Shown piece by piece: positions 40,581 to 53,000 of a DNA stretch of 64,000 bases (positions are counted from its first letter, which is position 1; each line of letters begins with the position of its first letter). Made by a program: the position numbers and the translations under genes. The DNA is from Sordaria brevicollis (taxonomy: Eukaryota > Ascomycota > Sordariomycetes > Sordariales > Sordariaceae), in assembly GCA_033439795.1 (NCBI GenBank), contig JAUTDP010000008.1:2728001-2792000 (forward strand), in the 5' to 3' direction. The notes beneath the pieces are model-generated. The model made no database searches and was not told the origin of the DNA. It saw only the letters and a program-made list of their open reading frames with translations.

Positions 40581-41384
40581 ATGGCTTACGTCTCATTGAG
40601 CACACGGGACCTCAACGTCCTCGAGAAAATTCAAGACCCAGAGTACGATCCCGCCCGGATAGTACAAGTCGACATGAACCTGCCAAAGGACCCCAACTTC
40701 AAGGACCAGGCGGTTTATGAGAAGGTCGCGCAACTAGAGCGTGAAATCATCCTGCCCATCCAGCAACTCGAGCTTGCGAATGCAAAGCCCGCAGCGCAAG
40801 GCGCGACCGACGTGGAGGGGACCATCCAAGGCTATCGCAACTGTATCACCCAACTAGGGAGCCTCATCCAAGACTACCCAGATTATGCCAGTGCCCGCAA
40901 CAACAGGGCGCAGGCAATGAGGCGGCTAGTTGGTGATTCGATGTTGATCTGTGGCTCCAAGAAGCTTCCACAAGCACTAATTCGGGATATCGACGACGCC
41001 GAGCGACTCCAGATGGCCGAGACTGCCCTATCTGACCTTGATCGCGCCATCTCCCTCCTTACTCCCACCACGCCCCAAACCAAAGTGTCCCAGAACGTGG
41101 CTAGGACGCTATCCAATGCACACACTCAGAGAGCCGCCATTTACCACATGACGTCCAAGCTGATGGAGGACAACATCCTTGCTGTACCACAGGGCCGGAG
41201 AGAAGGAAGCTGGAGCAAGCTGGAGTTCGAGGAGAATGCGTCGAGAGACTTTGCCATGGGTGGCAGATATGGCAACGAAATCGCGAAAGCACTCGCTGTG
41301 AGCACGAACCCAACAGCCAAGCTATGTGGACAGATGGTTCGAGAGGCGTTGAAGAAGGAGTACGGGCCGGCCTATTCGGCATGA
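40581..41384 (+). CDS. TTC36-like tetratricopeptide repeat protein
   Basis: Single-exon protein of 267 residues with ATG context ACCATGG. Landmarks of the TTC36 family appear in order. VLEKIQDPEYDPARIV (residues 13-28) matches the N-terminal NP/F-D-IV segment. ASARNNRAQAMRRLVGD lies at the NNRAQ helix pair. ALSDLDRAISL is the next repeat helix. QRAAIYHM is followed by FEENASRDFAMGGRYGN, and NPTAKLCGQM matches the conserved C-terminal NPYAALCN-type motif. It is longer than human TTC36 (189 residues) through inserts between repeats. Mammalian TTC36 is reported to bind 4-hydroxyphenylpyruvate dioxygenase and shield it from ubiquitination. The gene here is the divergent neighbour of that enzyme's gene, which supports a shared role in tyrosine catabolism. 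Family assignment is by eye. Confidence 0.87.
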   Translation: MAYVSLSTRDLNVLEKIQDPEYDPARIVQVDMNLPKDPNFKDQAVYEKVAQLEREIILPIQQLELANAKPAAQGATDVEGTIQGYRNCITQLGSLIQDYPDYASARNNRAQAMRRLVGDSMLICGSKKLPQALIRDIDDAERLQMAETALSDLDRAISLLTPTTPQTKVSQNVARTLSNAHTQRAAIYHMTSKLMEDNILAVPQGRREGSWSKLEFEENASRDFAMGGRYGNEIAKALAVSTNPTAKLCGQMVREALKKEYGPAYSA

Positions 41385-41540
41385 GAGTCAAGGGGACTTG
41401 CGGTGCTGTACAAGTAAAAAGAGTTGTTTCTGTATGATAATGATAATGAAGAATGTTACAGAGATGAAGGCTCGATCATGGCTGTAACCGTCTGTCTGTC
41501 TCTAGCAAGTGACTGCATGTTGTAGACCCGACCAGATACC

Positions 41541-41778
41541 TTACGAGCTCTTGGCAGTAGAGGTGAGACCAAGGCGCCTATGATTGGTTTAGCATGGGCT
41601 GCAATTTTCCTTGGGCTGAGAGTGAAGCATACCGGCGAGCAATCTGGAAGATCTCCTGGGTGGTGCGGCCCTTCTCCTTCTCCTCACGGTTGATTCTCAG
41701 AGCCGCAGCGGAAACGCCGATGAAGACAGCAAAGATGGGGTCCGCAACCCGGGAGATGATGTAAACTGGGGCAGCCAT
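41541..41778 (-). CDS. NCE101: NCE101-type non-classical export protein 1
   Basis: Tiny protein of 60 residues in two exons, 41778-41633 and 41577-41541, with a 55-bp GT-AG intron holding a GCTAAAC branch-like site. Joined at the intron, the frame continues ARRRLG and ends in a stop. Without splicing the frame runs on into intron text. The N-terminus VYIISRVADPIFAVFIGVSAA is a short amphipathic segment plus one membrane span, like yeast Nce101, in which a DP-F/LA-x-x-x-G motif is conserved. The tail is basic. Yeast Nce101 was linked to export of leaderless proteins; the exact role is unclear. The gene is convergent with the TTC36-like gene (156 bp apart) and divergent from eL27. Confidence 0.85.
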
Positions 41779-42356
41779 TTTGGTTCAAGTACAGCGAATC
41801 TTGTTGTGTGCTTGAGTGGTAGCAGTGGATTGAAGTGGTTGTAGCTGGTTGATGTTGCTCGATGAAGGAAGTCGTCGTCGTCGTCGTCGTGAATTTTGGC
41901 GAATGAGTGGTGAGAGAGCCAGCAATCACTTGAAGAGTGCAACTTTGGGCATGACTTTACATTCACTTTGACATTCCAAAGTTCCCGTCCGTCCCCTTGA
42001 CTTCCCCAGCGGCAGGCCCCGTCCAATGCCCCCGCAGTTCACAGTCGAAAGGCTTGGCAAACCGGCATCCAAAGTCTCAGATTCTAAGGGTGGCGCACAG
42101 ACCAGCGCTTAGTCATCAAAGTGTGCAGCTGTGCCCGCTCGAATTTTGAAAGCCCACAAACTGGAAATTATTTCGGGAAAGACTTCTACACGGTCGTCAG
42201 CTACTTGTCTCTGAGCCTTACAACCGACTTCAGGCAAGGCCCCGCTGGATCACTGAGTACGTCCATACTGTCCCTCTGCGTTTTTTTCTCGACGCAATCC
42301 CGATTTTCCCGTGTTGTTCACCCCTCTAACCTCAATCCACCACAGAATCAGTCAAG
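41779..42356. promoter_or_regulatory. Divergent promoter region NCE101 / eL27
   Basis: 578 bp between divergent starts. It contains a (GTC)n tract at 41871-41890 in the NCE101 leader. A likely leader intron of eL27 lies at 42257-42345: donor GTACGT, pyrimidine-rich CTAAC region, acceptor CCACAG, leaving AATCAGTCAAG before the ATG. Confidence 0.55.
41871..41890. repeat. (GTC)n microsatellite
   Basis: Six to seven perfect GTC units about 100 bp upstream of the NCE101 start codon, probably transcribed in its leader. Confidence 0.9.
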
Positions 42357-43195
42357 ATGAAGTTCTTGAAGACGTCGCGAGTCTGCCTCGTTACCCGGGG
42401 TCGTTATGCCGGCAAGAAGGTATGCTGCCACACCTGACACACCTCTGCTTTGCCCGTCCGACCGGAAATCCTCGTTGTCTTGCCCCGTTTCGCTCGAGTT
42501 CCGCCATCAATTTCGACTTTTCGCCAAACCGATCGGAGGAGAAACGAATCGCTGCAAAATTTGCATGGGGTGTCAAATGGTATTTGGGGAAGAGGAGGAA
42601 CGAACAACCGACGACAACGGCCGATTCCGACTGCTACACGACACGACGCGACTTTGGGAAAAGACATGCTGAGGATTGATGGAACGGAGGGTTGTTCGCA
42701 ACGAGGCAATGCGAAGAGCCGGAAACAACAAGATCGCTGACTGACTGTCCTTGGTACAGGTCGTCATCATCCAGCCCGTTGACAACGGCTCCAAGACCCA
42801 CCCCTACGGCCACGCCATCGTTGCTGGTATCGAGAGATACCCCAGCAAGATCACTCGCCGCATGAGCAAGACCCGCCAGGAGAAGCGCTCCAAGGTCAAG
42901 CCCTTCATCAAGGTCATCAACTACAACCACTTGATGCCCACCCGCTACACCCTCGAGCTTGAGGGTCTCAAGGGCTCCGTCTCCGCCGAGACCTTCAAGG
43001 AGGTTTCCCAGCGCGAGGATGCCAAGAAGACCGTCAAGAAGGTTCTCGAGGAGCGTTACACCTCCGGCAAGAACAGGTGGTTCTTCACCCCTCTCCGTAC
43101 GTTCCCCCCCTTCCCTCATCTTCTTCACCCCTCTTGTCTCGAAACCGTCGGGGACAAGAACGCGCAGTACTAACACGGTATCCTCAGGTTTCTAA
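42357..43195 (+). CDS. rpl27: 60S ribosomal protein eL27
   Basis: Structural protein of the large ribosomal subunit, 135 residues (136 in yeast and human). Exons are 42357-42419, 42760-43096 and 43188-43195. The introns are 340 and 91 bp, both GT-AG; the second has an ACTAACAC branch site. The N-terminus [19 protein letters not shown] continues across the first intron into VVIIQPVD. Then come [37 protein letters not shown] and [11 protein letters not shown], the family's invariant C-terminus. The last coding exon is only 8 bp, finishing an Arg codon and adding Phe and stop. The ATG is preceded by CAAG, and a leader intron is likely. Confidence 0.98.
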
Positions 43196-43843
43196 ATTAG
43201 TCTTCCACTCTCGGTCTGGGCAGGGCGCATGGTTTTAGGGGGCTGTATACAGCAATCATCCAGGGAATAAAACTCAAGGCTTCCTGACTAGTCTGAATTT
43301 AACGGCAAATTGAATCAAGAGAGATGACGACCAAAATATCAACCATCCCAAAAACTTCATCCATCCAACGTGCGGGCAGTCTTTCAAGGGTTTCAGGCAT
43401 CTCGTCGAAAAGGACAGGAGCCTGGCTGGATTTCCAACGGTTTGATAGGGAAGAAAAGGGAGGATTGCCCACTCGCGGGGAAAGCACTTTCGAAACAGAA
43501 CAGCGATCGATACCCAATAGACCGGCGACGGACACAGTGTTCCTGGTCGTGAGCCCCCAATGAAAAGGGACTAGATACATCAACTTGATAAATCTTTCAA
43601 GCAGATGAGCAAGCGGAATCTCTGGGACAGCCATGGCCAATCACCTGTGTCAAGTTGATGTACAATTGTTTATGTGACAATGAGAACACGTTGATGAAGA
43701 CCAGAGACTTTGTTACCTTGCCATTAATATGCTACCACTACCTTTCCCCATCTTCTGTCTCCTACTTCACACTCTTAATGGATACTGGACTAAGCGGCCA
43801 TTGAGAATCATACATGACATCTTACCAGGACTCACAAGAACCA
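43196..43843. other. 3' flank of eL27
   Basis: About 650 bp of normal DNA with the eL27 3' untranslated region, running up to the nested transposon cluster. Open frames here are short, overlapping and motif-free. Confidence 0.45.
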
Positions 43844-44034
43844 TAGCGCGCTTAGGGGGTTTCTGAAAATGATCTCCAGTATGGTCTTACCTGTTGAAAA
43901 TGGTCTCCAAGACGATAATTTTTGAATAATGGTCATATAACCATTTTACAGTTACCAAAATAGTCTTCGTAACGGTCCTCTTTAACGAAATATTTCAACG
44001 CATTAAAATTAAGAAGGAAGGAATAGGCTTTAAA

Positions 44035-44328
44035 TATCATGGGTCTGGCGCCCAGAGTCTAGAGGTCTAGTATTTGCTAGACTGCCGCTCGGACCACCTC
44101 GACCTGCCAGCGGCAAGTAAGGGGGCTCCAAGACTACCGAGGGTATTTAATCCTCTAGAAGGTTCTCCAACCTACCCTGCCTAAAGCACCCAAGTAACCA
44201 CGCACGGCCTTATAAGGATAAGTAGCCGGGTCCGCCCTATAGGCTACCCCCTCTCCCTTTTTCCTTCGTAGAACTTTAATATATTTATATTAATTAACAT
44301 TTATATTACGTTCTATTATCCTTTTATA
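44035..44328 (+). repeat. 5' LTR of the outer retrotransposon
   Basis: Begins TATCATGGGTCTGGC and pairs with 58554-58847 over 294 bp with almost only C/T and G/A differences. The outer 240 bp stay GC-rich (GGGTCCGCCCTATAGG near 44227), and the inner end is AT-rich. Confidence 0.92.
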
Positions 44329-47300
44329 TTAGGTTTTACCGTTAATGTATTTATTAGAAGGAAGGATTACCTACAATTATAAATATAATATATTGTAATC
44401 GATATTAAAATAGTAACGAAAATATTTTCTCCCCTTAATAATAACGATAATAACGATATTAATATAAAAGAGTTTTATAACTCCTAACCCCTTTTAGAAG
44501 GAATTAAAAATAAATATAATAATATTAATTGTATCGATAACGAAACCCTTATTAATTTATTTAATTTATTTTTAAAAGTTTTATAAACGAACTTTAAATT
44601 TAAAAATAAAATTAAATCTTTTATCCTATTTTCTTTATCCTTATCCTCCTATATATAACCTATTTTGGAACCCACTTTTAATTTTCCTATTAAATAGGAA
44701 TCCTTTAAATCCCCGAAGAAGAAGGTTATAAATAAATCCGAATTAATTTTAAACGACTCTTCCTTTTTTAATAAAAATACGAAACCTTAACGCTATAAAC
44801 CTTTCGAATTCTTTAAATAAAATAAACGTTAGTATATTTTTATATTTTATTATAATAAATTTATTAAAATTTATAACGCCAATTTTAAAAAAGGCCTACG
44901 TATTAATATTAAAATAATTTAAATCGAAATCCTTAATACCCTCCCCGAAGAGAAATAATTATTTATAAAAGGATATTAAATTTATTATTCTATTTAAAGG
45001 TAAAAAGACTTTATTAAATTATTCGAATAAATTCGGCGGACTTTCGGCTTTAAATATATTTAAAATTAAATATTAAATAATTTTACTTATATATATTAAT
45101 AAAACGGCGAAACCTTTTCCGACTTTTATATTAATTTTAAAAGCGAATTCTTAAAAGCGGGAAATATAAATTAAAATAACCGCGCTAAATTAAATTACTT
45201 CCGTCGTTCTATTAATAAAAAATTTAATAATTAATTCTTTACTGTCCGCTTTTTAAATAATTATCTAATTTATATTAATTAATTTTAAAAAATTTCGAAA
45301 GAATACGAAAAGACTATAGAATTCCGTTAATTATATTAATTTTTCTTACGGAAATATAATAATAAATTTAATCGACTTTTAATTTATATCTTTATTTTAT
45401 CGGCTTTAAATCGCTCTAACCGCCCTTCCGCCTCTTTAACCCTAATTCCCTCCAATTTATCTTCTAAGCCTCAATTTAATACCGACGGTAATATTATTAT
45501 AATTATTATAAACGTTTAAAGTACCCGAAGAGGAAATTCTAATTTAAATTCTCGTTGAATAAAGGCTAAATAGGTTTCTTTAAAAGAAAGGGATAAATAT
45601 AAAATAAAAGGGTATTATATTTACTATAGCGCTTCGGGATATATAATTATCAAATACTTTTATTTTCCTACGGTAAATATTAAAAGTATTTTTAAAAGAA
45701 TATATATTAATATTATTTATATTACCCTTTTATTAAAAGAGGAAAAAGAAGAAGAGGGAATTTTAAATTCTAATACGGAATAAAGAAAAGAATAATTCCG
45801 GTATAAAATCGGACGCCGGAACCTTCCCCCGAAATATTAAATGAGGTAGAAAAATTTAAATTTAAAATAGAAATAAAATTTACCCTAATTTTAATCGTTA
45901 TTAATTTTATAAATTTATTTTACACTCTTATTAATAAAGGATATTAATACTTTATTATAATTAATAAAAATATTATTAAAAATTTCTAAATCCCTATAAT
46001 CCTTGTTTTAAAACGCTAAATTAAAAGAATGGTAATATTTATAGAAGGTATTACTATTTAAAGTATTATCCGGTTCGTTATTAAATTTTAAAGTAAAATA
46101 TTACTTATTTATATTTACGTCGTTCCTTAATTAAAATTCCCTATTATTTTAAAAAAATTATAATTAATCGCTAATAAAACCTATTTTATCCCCTATAAAA
46201 AAAATTATAATATAGAATAATAAAATTTTAAATAAATTATATAAACCTATCGGCGGAATTCGAATATTTTCAATCCTTAATATTTTAGGAATTTAAAGAC
46301 GTAATTTATGTACTAATTACTACGTTCGTCGGTATGTATAAACGTATTATTAAAGAATATAATAAGGAGGTCGCCGATACGTATATTTTTATAATTATTT
46401 TAAAGGATATTAAAAAGGTATTAGCTTTTAAATAAATACGTATTAAAGAAAACCTGAAGTAAATTATTTTTTATTAATTTTAGGATTTACTCTTTTTATT
46501 TAAGAAATAGGAAATAGATAAAATTAATAAATATAAATTAGGAATCGATTTAAAAATCGAGATTAAAAAGGGATTAAATAGAAAGGAATTCTTATTACTT
46601 TACAATTTACTATATAATATATTCCGAAAAGAATTTTTAATATTTAAAAAGACCCTTTAGGATTTATTAAATAAGGGTTTTATCCGGGTTAATAATTTTG
46701 AAGCGGGAATTCTAATCCTCTTTATTTGGAAACCCGGCGGTAATTTCCGTTTTTATTACGATTACCGAACTTTTAATATAATTATTCGAACCGATTAATA
46801 CCTTTTTATATTTATTAAAAAGTTTTTCTAAATCTTTAAGGGTATTATATAATATATTAAAATAAATATAATTTAAGCTTTCTATAAAATTTGTATAGTA
46901 GAAGAAAAAGAATATAAAACGGCCTTTTATACCCGGTATAACTTCTACGAATAGTTAATAATACCCTTCGGCTTTTATAATATTTTAACCGCTTTTTAAC
47001 GGTATATTAATAATATATTAGGCGATTTCCTAAATAATTTTTATTCGGTATATATAAATAATATTTTAATTTTTATTAACGGTTCGAAAGAGGATTATAT
47101 AAATAAAATTCGTATTATATTTAAACGCTTTAAGAACGCTAAATTATATTTAGACCCGGATAAGTACGAATTCGCTATTAAATAAATTAAATATTTAAAA
47201 TTCATTATTTATATAAGAATAAATATATAAATTAATCCCGATAAAATAAAAGCGATCTTAAAATAAGTAATTCTAATTTCCTAAAAGGGTATTTATAATT

Positions 47301-49773
47301 TCCTTAAATTCGTAAATTATTATTAAATATTTATACCGAAATTTTTATTAATAACCGCCCTTCTTATAACCTTTATAAAAAAAAGGGTATTATTCGAATA
47401 AATTATTTAATACGAGGAAATTTTCTAATTATTAAAAATTTTATTTACCCGAATATTTATTTTTATTAAATAGGATTTAAACCGCTTTATATTTTTCGAA
47501 ACCGATTATAGCGGCTTCGTTTTAAATAATTATTTTATTTAAAATATCGAAGGCTAAAGAAAAATTATAATTTTTTATTTTAAAAAGTTCGTATTAATTA
47601 AACGAAATTACTTTATTTATAATAAAAAAATATTAATAATTATCAATTATTTTAAAGAATAATAAGCCAAATTAAAGAGTTATAAGGAATTTATTATTTT
47701 TATAAATTATAAAAATTTAAAATACTTTATAATTTATTAATACTTTTTAAAGTAATAAATATATTAAATTAAATATTTTTTTCGCTTCGATTTTTAATTA
47801 AAATACCGCTTTAATAAAATTATAATAATTTTTAACGCCTTATTATATTAAAATTAGGACCGATTTACAGCGAATAACCGGGAGGTTTAAAACTTCTAAT
47901 TAATCCTAGATATAACGTTTTACAATTACGTCCGAATTTCGGTTATAAATATTTAAACGGTTTAATATTCCCGCGACGAATAGAAAGGAAGGGGGATAAT
48001 AAAAGCGAAAATCTTCGAAAATTTAAATTTATAATAATTTTAAAATTCTATTATAATAAAAAATACTTTCTATTAATAAGTAGTTTAAATAATAAAGGAT
48101 AATAAAAGAGATTTATTAATAATTAACCTATATATTTAAATTATAAAGTATTTTTTAAATAGTAGGGGTAAATTATAATATAAAGGTAAATTTTAAATCT
48201 TTAATAACCCCGTAGCTACCGAATTTAACGTTATAAAAAGTTTTAATTCCGATTAATAATTTAATACCTTCCGTATAAAAATTATTTAAATTATTTATAA
48301 TTTTTAAACGTTCGGCTATTCTAATTGGGAAGGTATTATCGCTATATTAATTTATTATTTTTACTAGCCCCTTATAAATTCTTACGTTCGAAGGTTCTTT
48401 TACAATTAGTATATTTATAATTTTATTAAATACTTAAAAAATTAACGGAAAGGCTTTATATAATCTTTCCCCGTCCTAAATTAATATTTCCGCGAAATAT
48501 AGTTTAATTTTATTATTAATTTCCCAAAATTTAAAAGTAATATTTATTTAATAGTAGGGAAGGATTAATTTAATAAAAACGTTTTCTTCGAACTTATATC
48601 CTTTATAAACGCGGAAACCTATACCGAATATTTTATAAACTATTTTATACGCTATTACGGTTAATTTCGGTTTATAATTAATAATTAGAATTCTAATTAA
48701 ATTAATAAATTCTTAAGATAATTATATAAATTTAATAGTATTAAATAATTATTAAATACGGTTTACTACCTTTAAACCGACGGTAATTTAAAAAAAATAA
48801 ATTAAAAGGTTTAAATATTCTTTCGAATTTATATTAATTAGGTTTAAAATAATTAATATATATAATATTTAATAATTTAATTAATTATTAATAATTATAT
48901 TAATATTTTAATTAATATATCCTTATTCTTTATTACTTACGGTTTTAATCCCGAATTTATCGTATTAATCGTCCCTGAACCTATAGGGAATTTTAATACC
49001 CTAATTAATAAACGGGTTAAATAATTTATCGATAAATTATTATAAATTACGGATATTTATTAAATTATTATAGCCTTAACGGTATAAAATTAAAAGAAAT
49101 TTATTAATAGGATTTATTAACCCGCGTAAAGGTTTTAAATCGGTAATAAAATATAATTAAACCTTAAGAATTACACTTTTACGAAACTTAAAAAGAAATT
49201 AAATTAATTATATATAAAGTATATAATATTTCGAATCCTTTCCCTATTAATAATAGAATTCTCTAGCCTCCTTAATAACGTTTATAACGTATTTTATATA
49301 AATTTCCTCTAAAGAATTATAAAAAACCCGCTACTTAATTAAAAAACGGTCGATTATTAATTACCCCCTTTTTTAATTAATAATAAAGAAGAATATTATA
49401 TCGAAGAAATCCTATACGTAAATAATCCGCTTAATAATAAAAAGGCTTTCGTAAAATAGAAGGGTTTTTATAAACCTTTATAATATATATTAAAGAATTT
49501 CGAAGGTATTAAAGTATTAAATACTTTTAAAAAGCAATATAAAAATATTCGAAAATATAATAATCCGTTAAAATTATTTAAAAAAATTAAAAGGGGTAAA
49601 AGGAAAAATTAAAGTACGAATAAAAGATTAATATTAATTCCGTTAAAAAGAAAGCGGGGTAAACCGAAAAAAGTAAATTAATTAAAGGTTTTCGCTTAAA
49701 ATAAAAGAATTACCGCGGAGTACGGTTATAATAAAAATTAAAAATTTTTTAACCTTATAATTAATATACTTCT

Positions 49774-50026
49774 TGTTACGGCGCTGGCGGACAGGGTCCC
49801 TATCTAGCGGACCGGTTGTCGCTCGGGCGGTTACTTAATAAAGGTTGACCGCACTAGCGTATATAATTGCGTGCCGCCTTCGTAGGTCGCCCGCGCCTAG
49901 GCATAAAACCCTAGCGCGGGGCGCACCTTTTATTCGTTTCTTCTTTTCTTCTTTATTTTATAATTTTATAATAGATTTGGATTTAACGTATTAAACTTAT
50001 TTCTCGTAATTACGTCGTTCGTAATA
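49774..50026 (+). repeat. 5' LTR of the inner retrotransposon
   Basis: Starts TGTTACGGCGCTGGCGG and ends GTAATA. Same length as 56760-57012, differing almost only by transitions. The first 170 bp are strikingly GC-rich within an AT-rich neighbourhood. Confidence 0.93.
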
Positions 50027-53000
50027 ATTATAAGATTATTCTTAATATATTAGGGAAGTATTTAAATATTTTAAATTTATTTACCGATTAAAATAATTAT
50101 AGTATATACTTTCGTAATTAATTATAATGGCGTATACCCCCGACGAAAAGGTTATTATAGCTAAAATCGTTAAGTTATTTATTATTAAAAACGTTTAAAT
50201 AAACGAGGTTTAGAAGAAGAATATATCCGATAAACTCGTAATTGAGTAAATTAAATTCGATATTACGGATATATTTATTACTTTTAATATAATTATTTAA
50301 TAAAACGATGCTTTTAGGCGTTATTCGTTTAATAATATTATAATCGGTACCTTTAAAGAGAAATAGGATATTTAATTATATAATATCGATAAATTTAATT
50401 TAAAGGATTATAATATTCTAGAAAATATAAACGAAGTTATTATATTTTTTAATTAAAAAATTATTAATAAATTCGCCGACGTTCGTTATATATTTAGTAT
50501 AGAGGATTTATTCGGCTTTTTATATATAAAGATTAATATAATTACGAAATATTAGGCCTAATATAATAAAGGTTATTTAATTTTTACTTTTAAGGTTTTA
50601 ATAATTACGGGTTAAAATTATTAGGAATAAAATAATAATAATATTTTATTAATAAATTTCGATATTTTTAAATCTATTATCGAAGATCCTGAAGGCGTAT
50701 ATATTATTTTCGAAGAAATTAAATTATAGGTTATCCTAATTAAAATTATTTTTTTTTAATAATAAGGATATTAAATTATTATTATTAATTTAAATATTAA
50801 TTTAAGATAAATATACGAATATACTACTAATTTATTAAAATATTAGAAGGATACCGAAATAGATAACGAACGTTTCTATAAGGATTTACGTAAGGAATAA
50901 AGTAAGAGTATATTCTTAACGCGTTAATTATTAGAGGCCCGTGGAAATGAGGATTCCGACTTCGAACCGGACGATTACGAGATTTTGCATTATAAAAATA
51001 CCGCGTTGTGCAAAAAGAATTATAAGTTTTAAACTTAATTTATTATATTACGTTAAATTACCGATTCTTTTAATAAGGGAATTTAAAATAATATTCCGTT
51101 TAACGACGGTTAAAACGACGATTTATCCGACGATAGAGAGGTTTAAAATAATACCTTATTTAACGATAATTATACTAATAAATAGAGTATTTTTTACGAA
51201 TAAAAAGATAATTCTTCGATTAAGGGTTGCCCGTTTTATCCCCGCTTCTTCGTTAAATAGAATAAAACCCGTTGCGATTTAATTAAAAAAGAAAAAGAGT
51301 TTATTAAAGTTAAAAATAATTTAATAATTATAAAAGTTTAAATTAAAAAATTAAAAGGAGTAATAATTATTTAAAACGGTAACGTTATTAATTTATATAT
51401 TATAATCGCTATTTTAATTAAAGAAAATATCGACTTTTATAAAGAAAATATTAATTTTCGTAAAAAGAAAGTCGCCTTTTTAACCCTTAAAAATTTCGAG
51501 CGTTATAACTACGCCGATTATAATAAAAATAGTAATAATAAAGGGCGTTATAAAGAAATATTAACTACCGATTTTTTTACTACTAATTAGGGACGTTTAT
51601 TAATTAAAGAGAAGGATCCGCCCTATTTTTATAATAAAAAAAATAAAAATATTATTACCTTTAACGTTTAATACTATTATATTTTTAATAAATTTAAATT
51701 AAATATTAACTATTTCTCTAATAATAAGGTTAAAAAAATATATATTGAAAATTATATTATTAGTAAAATTATTTAGGATTTTAAACCCTATTTCGTTAAC
51801 GGTCTTTATAATATTAAAACCTTTAATAAATTATTCGCCTATTTGTATGTTAAATATTATAATTATAATCGAAAGGAAAAGGCGATTTACGAATTTAATA
51901 ATTTAAAATTCGAAATAAGCGGGGATTTTTAAAAATTCTATAATAAATTCGTACGTTTAATAGGAGAATATAATCGCCCTCTTAATTTATAGAAATAAAA
52001 ATTTAATTAGAAATTCCCGGGTACTATTTAAAATACCCTCCTTTAGGGATATAGATAGGAGGATATTATTTTTAATTAATACGTTTTAATAGTTAAAAAA
52101 GCCGTTGAAATTAATTAATATATTTTTTATAATAATAAAATTAAGAAAAATAATAAGGATAAGGATAAAAATATTTCCTTTTTTACGAATTCGTTTAATA
52201 AGGTTAAAGGTTTTAATAATTCTAATAAAAATTTTAATAATATTATTAATAATAATATTAATACTAGTAATAGTAATTGAGGTAATTTTTATTACGCCCC
52301 CGATATAATTCGTAAGGAAGTTCGTAAATTATTCGAAGAAAATAAATATTTTGTATATAAGGAAATTGGATATTATTTTTATAATTATTTTAACCGCCGT
52401 AGTAGAAACCCTAATTATATTAATAAATTCGTTAATTATTATAACCGTAAAAATAAAGAAAATAATAAACCGGCTGATAATAAGGCGGAAAATTAATTAT
52501 TTTAAGAATATTAAATTCCTTCCTAGGGATTGAATTAATAAATATTTATTCTAGAAAAAACTTAAAAAAAATATTATTAGAGAATATAAAAATAAATAAA
52601 GGTTTTTTAAAGGATTATTTAAATAGATTTATATTAATTACGTTTTATATTATAATAGGTAATAATAAAAAAATTTTATTTACGAACGATATATTTATTA
52701 ATTCGGGAATAAACGGTAATATTTTTATAAATAAAAATTTTATTAATAATATAATTAAATAAGGAGTAGAAAGATTATATAATTTTTATCTTTATACTAT
52801 AGGAGGATATACTAGGTAATATAGCGAAACGATCGATTAATATTTAAGGGGAATTATTAAAATATAAAGCTAATAGTTCGATAAAAAGGTAATAATTATC
52901 GTTAATTCGGGGTACGATATTATCCTAGGTAAATACTAATTAAAAAAATATAAAATTTTGATCGATATTATTAACGCTAATTTTATTTTTAATAAAATAA

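Noticed and set aside
50941..51282. Open frame of 113 codons in the inner retrotransposon, and similar AT-rich frames at 52105 and 52351
   Set aside because: Off-frame by-products of RIP-mutated gag; the true gag frame is recognised by its zinc knuckle in a different frame.
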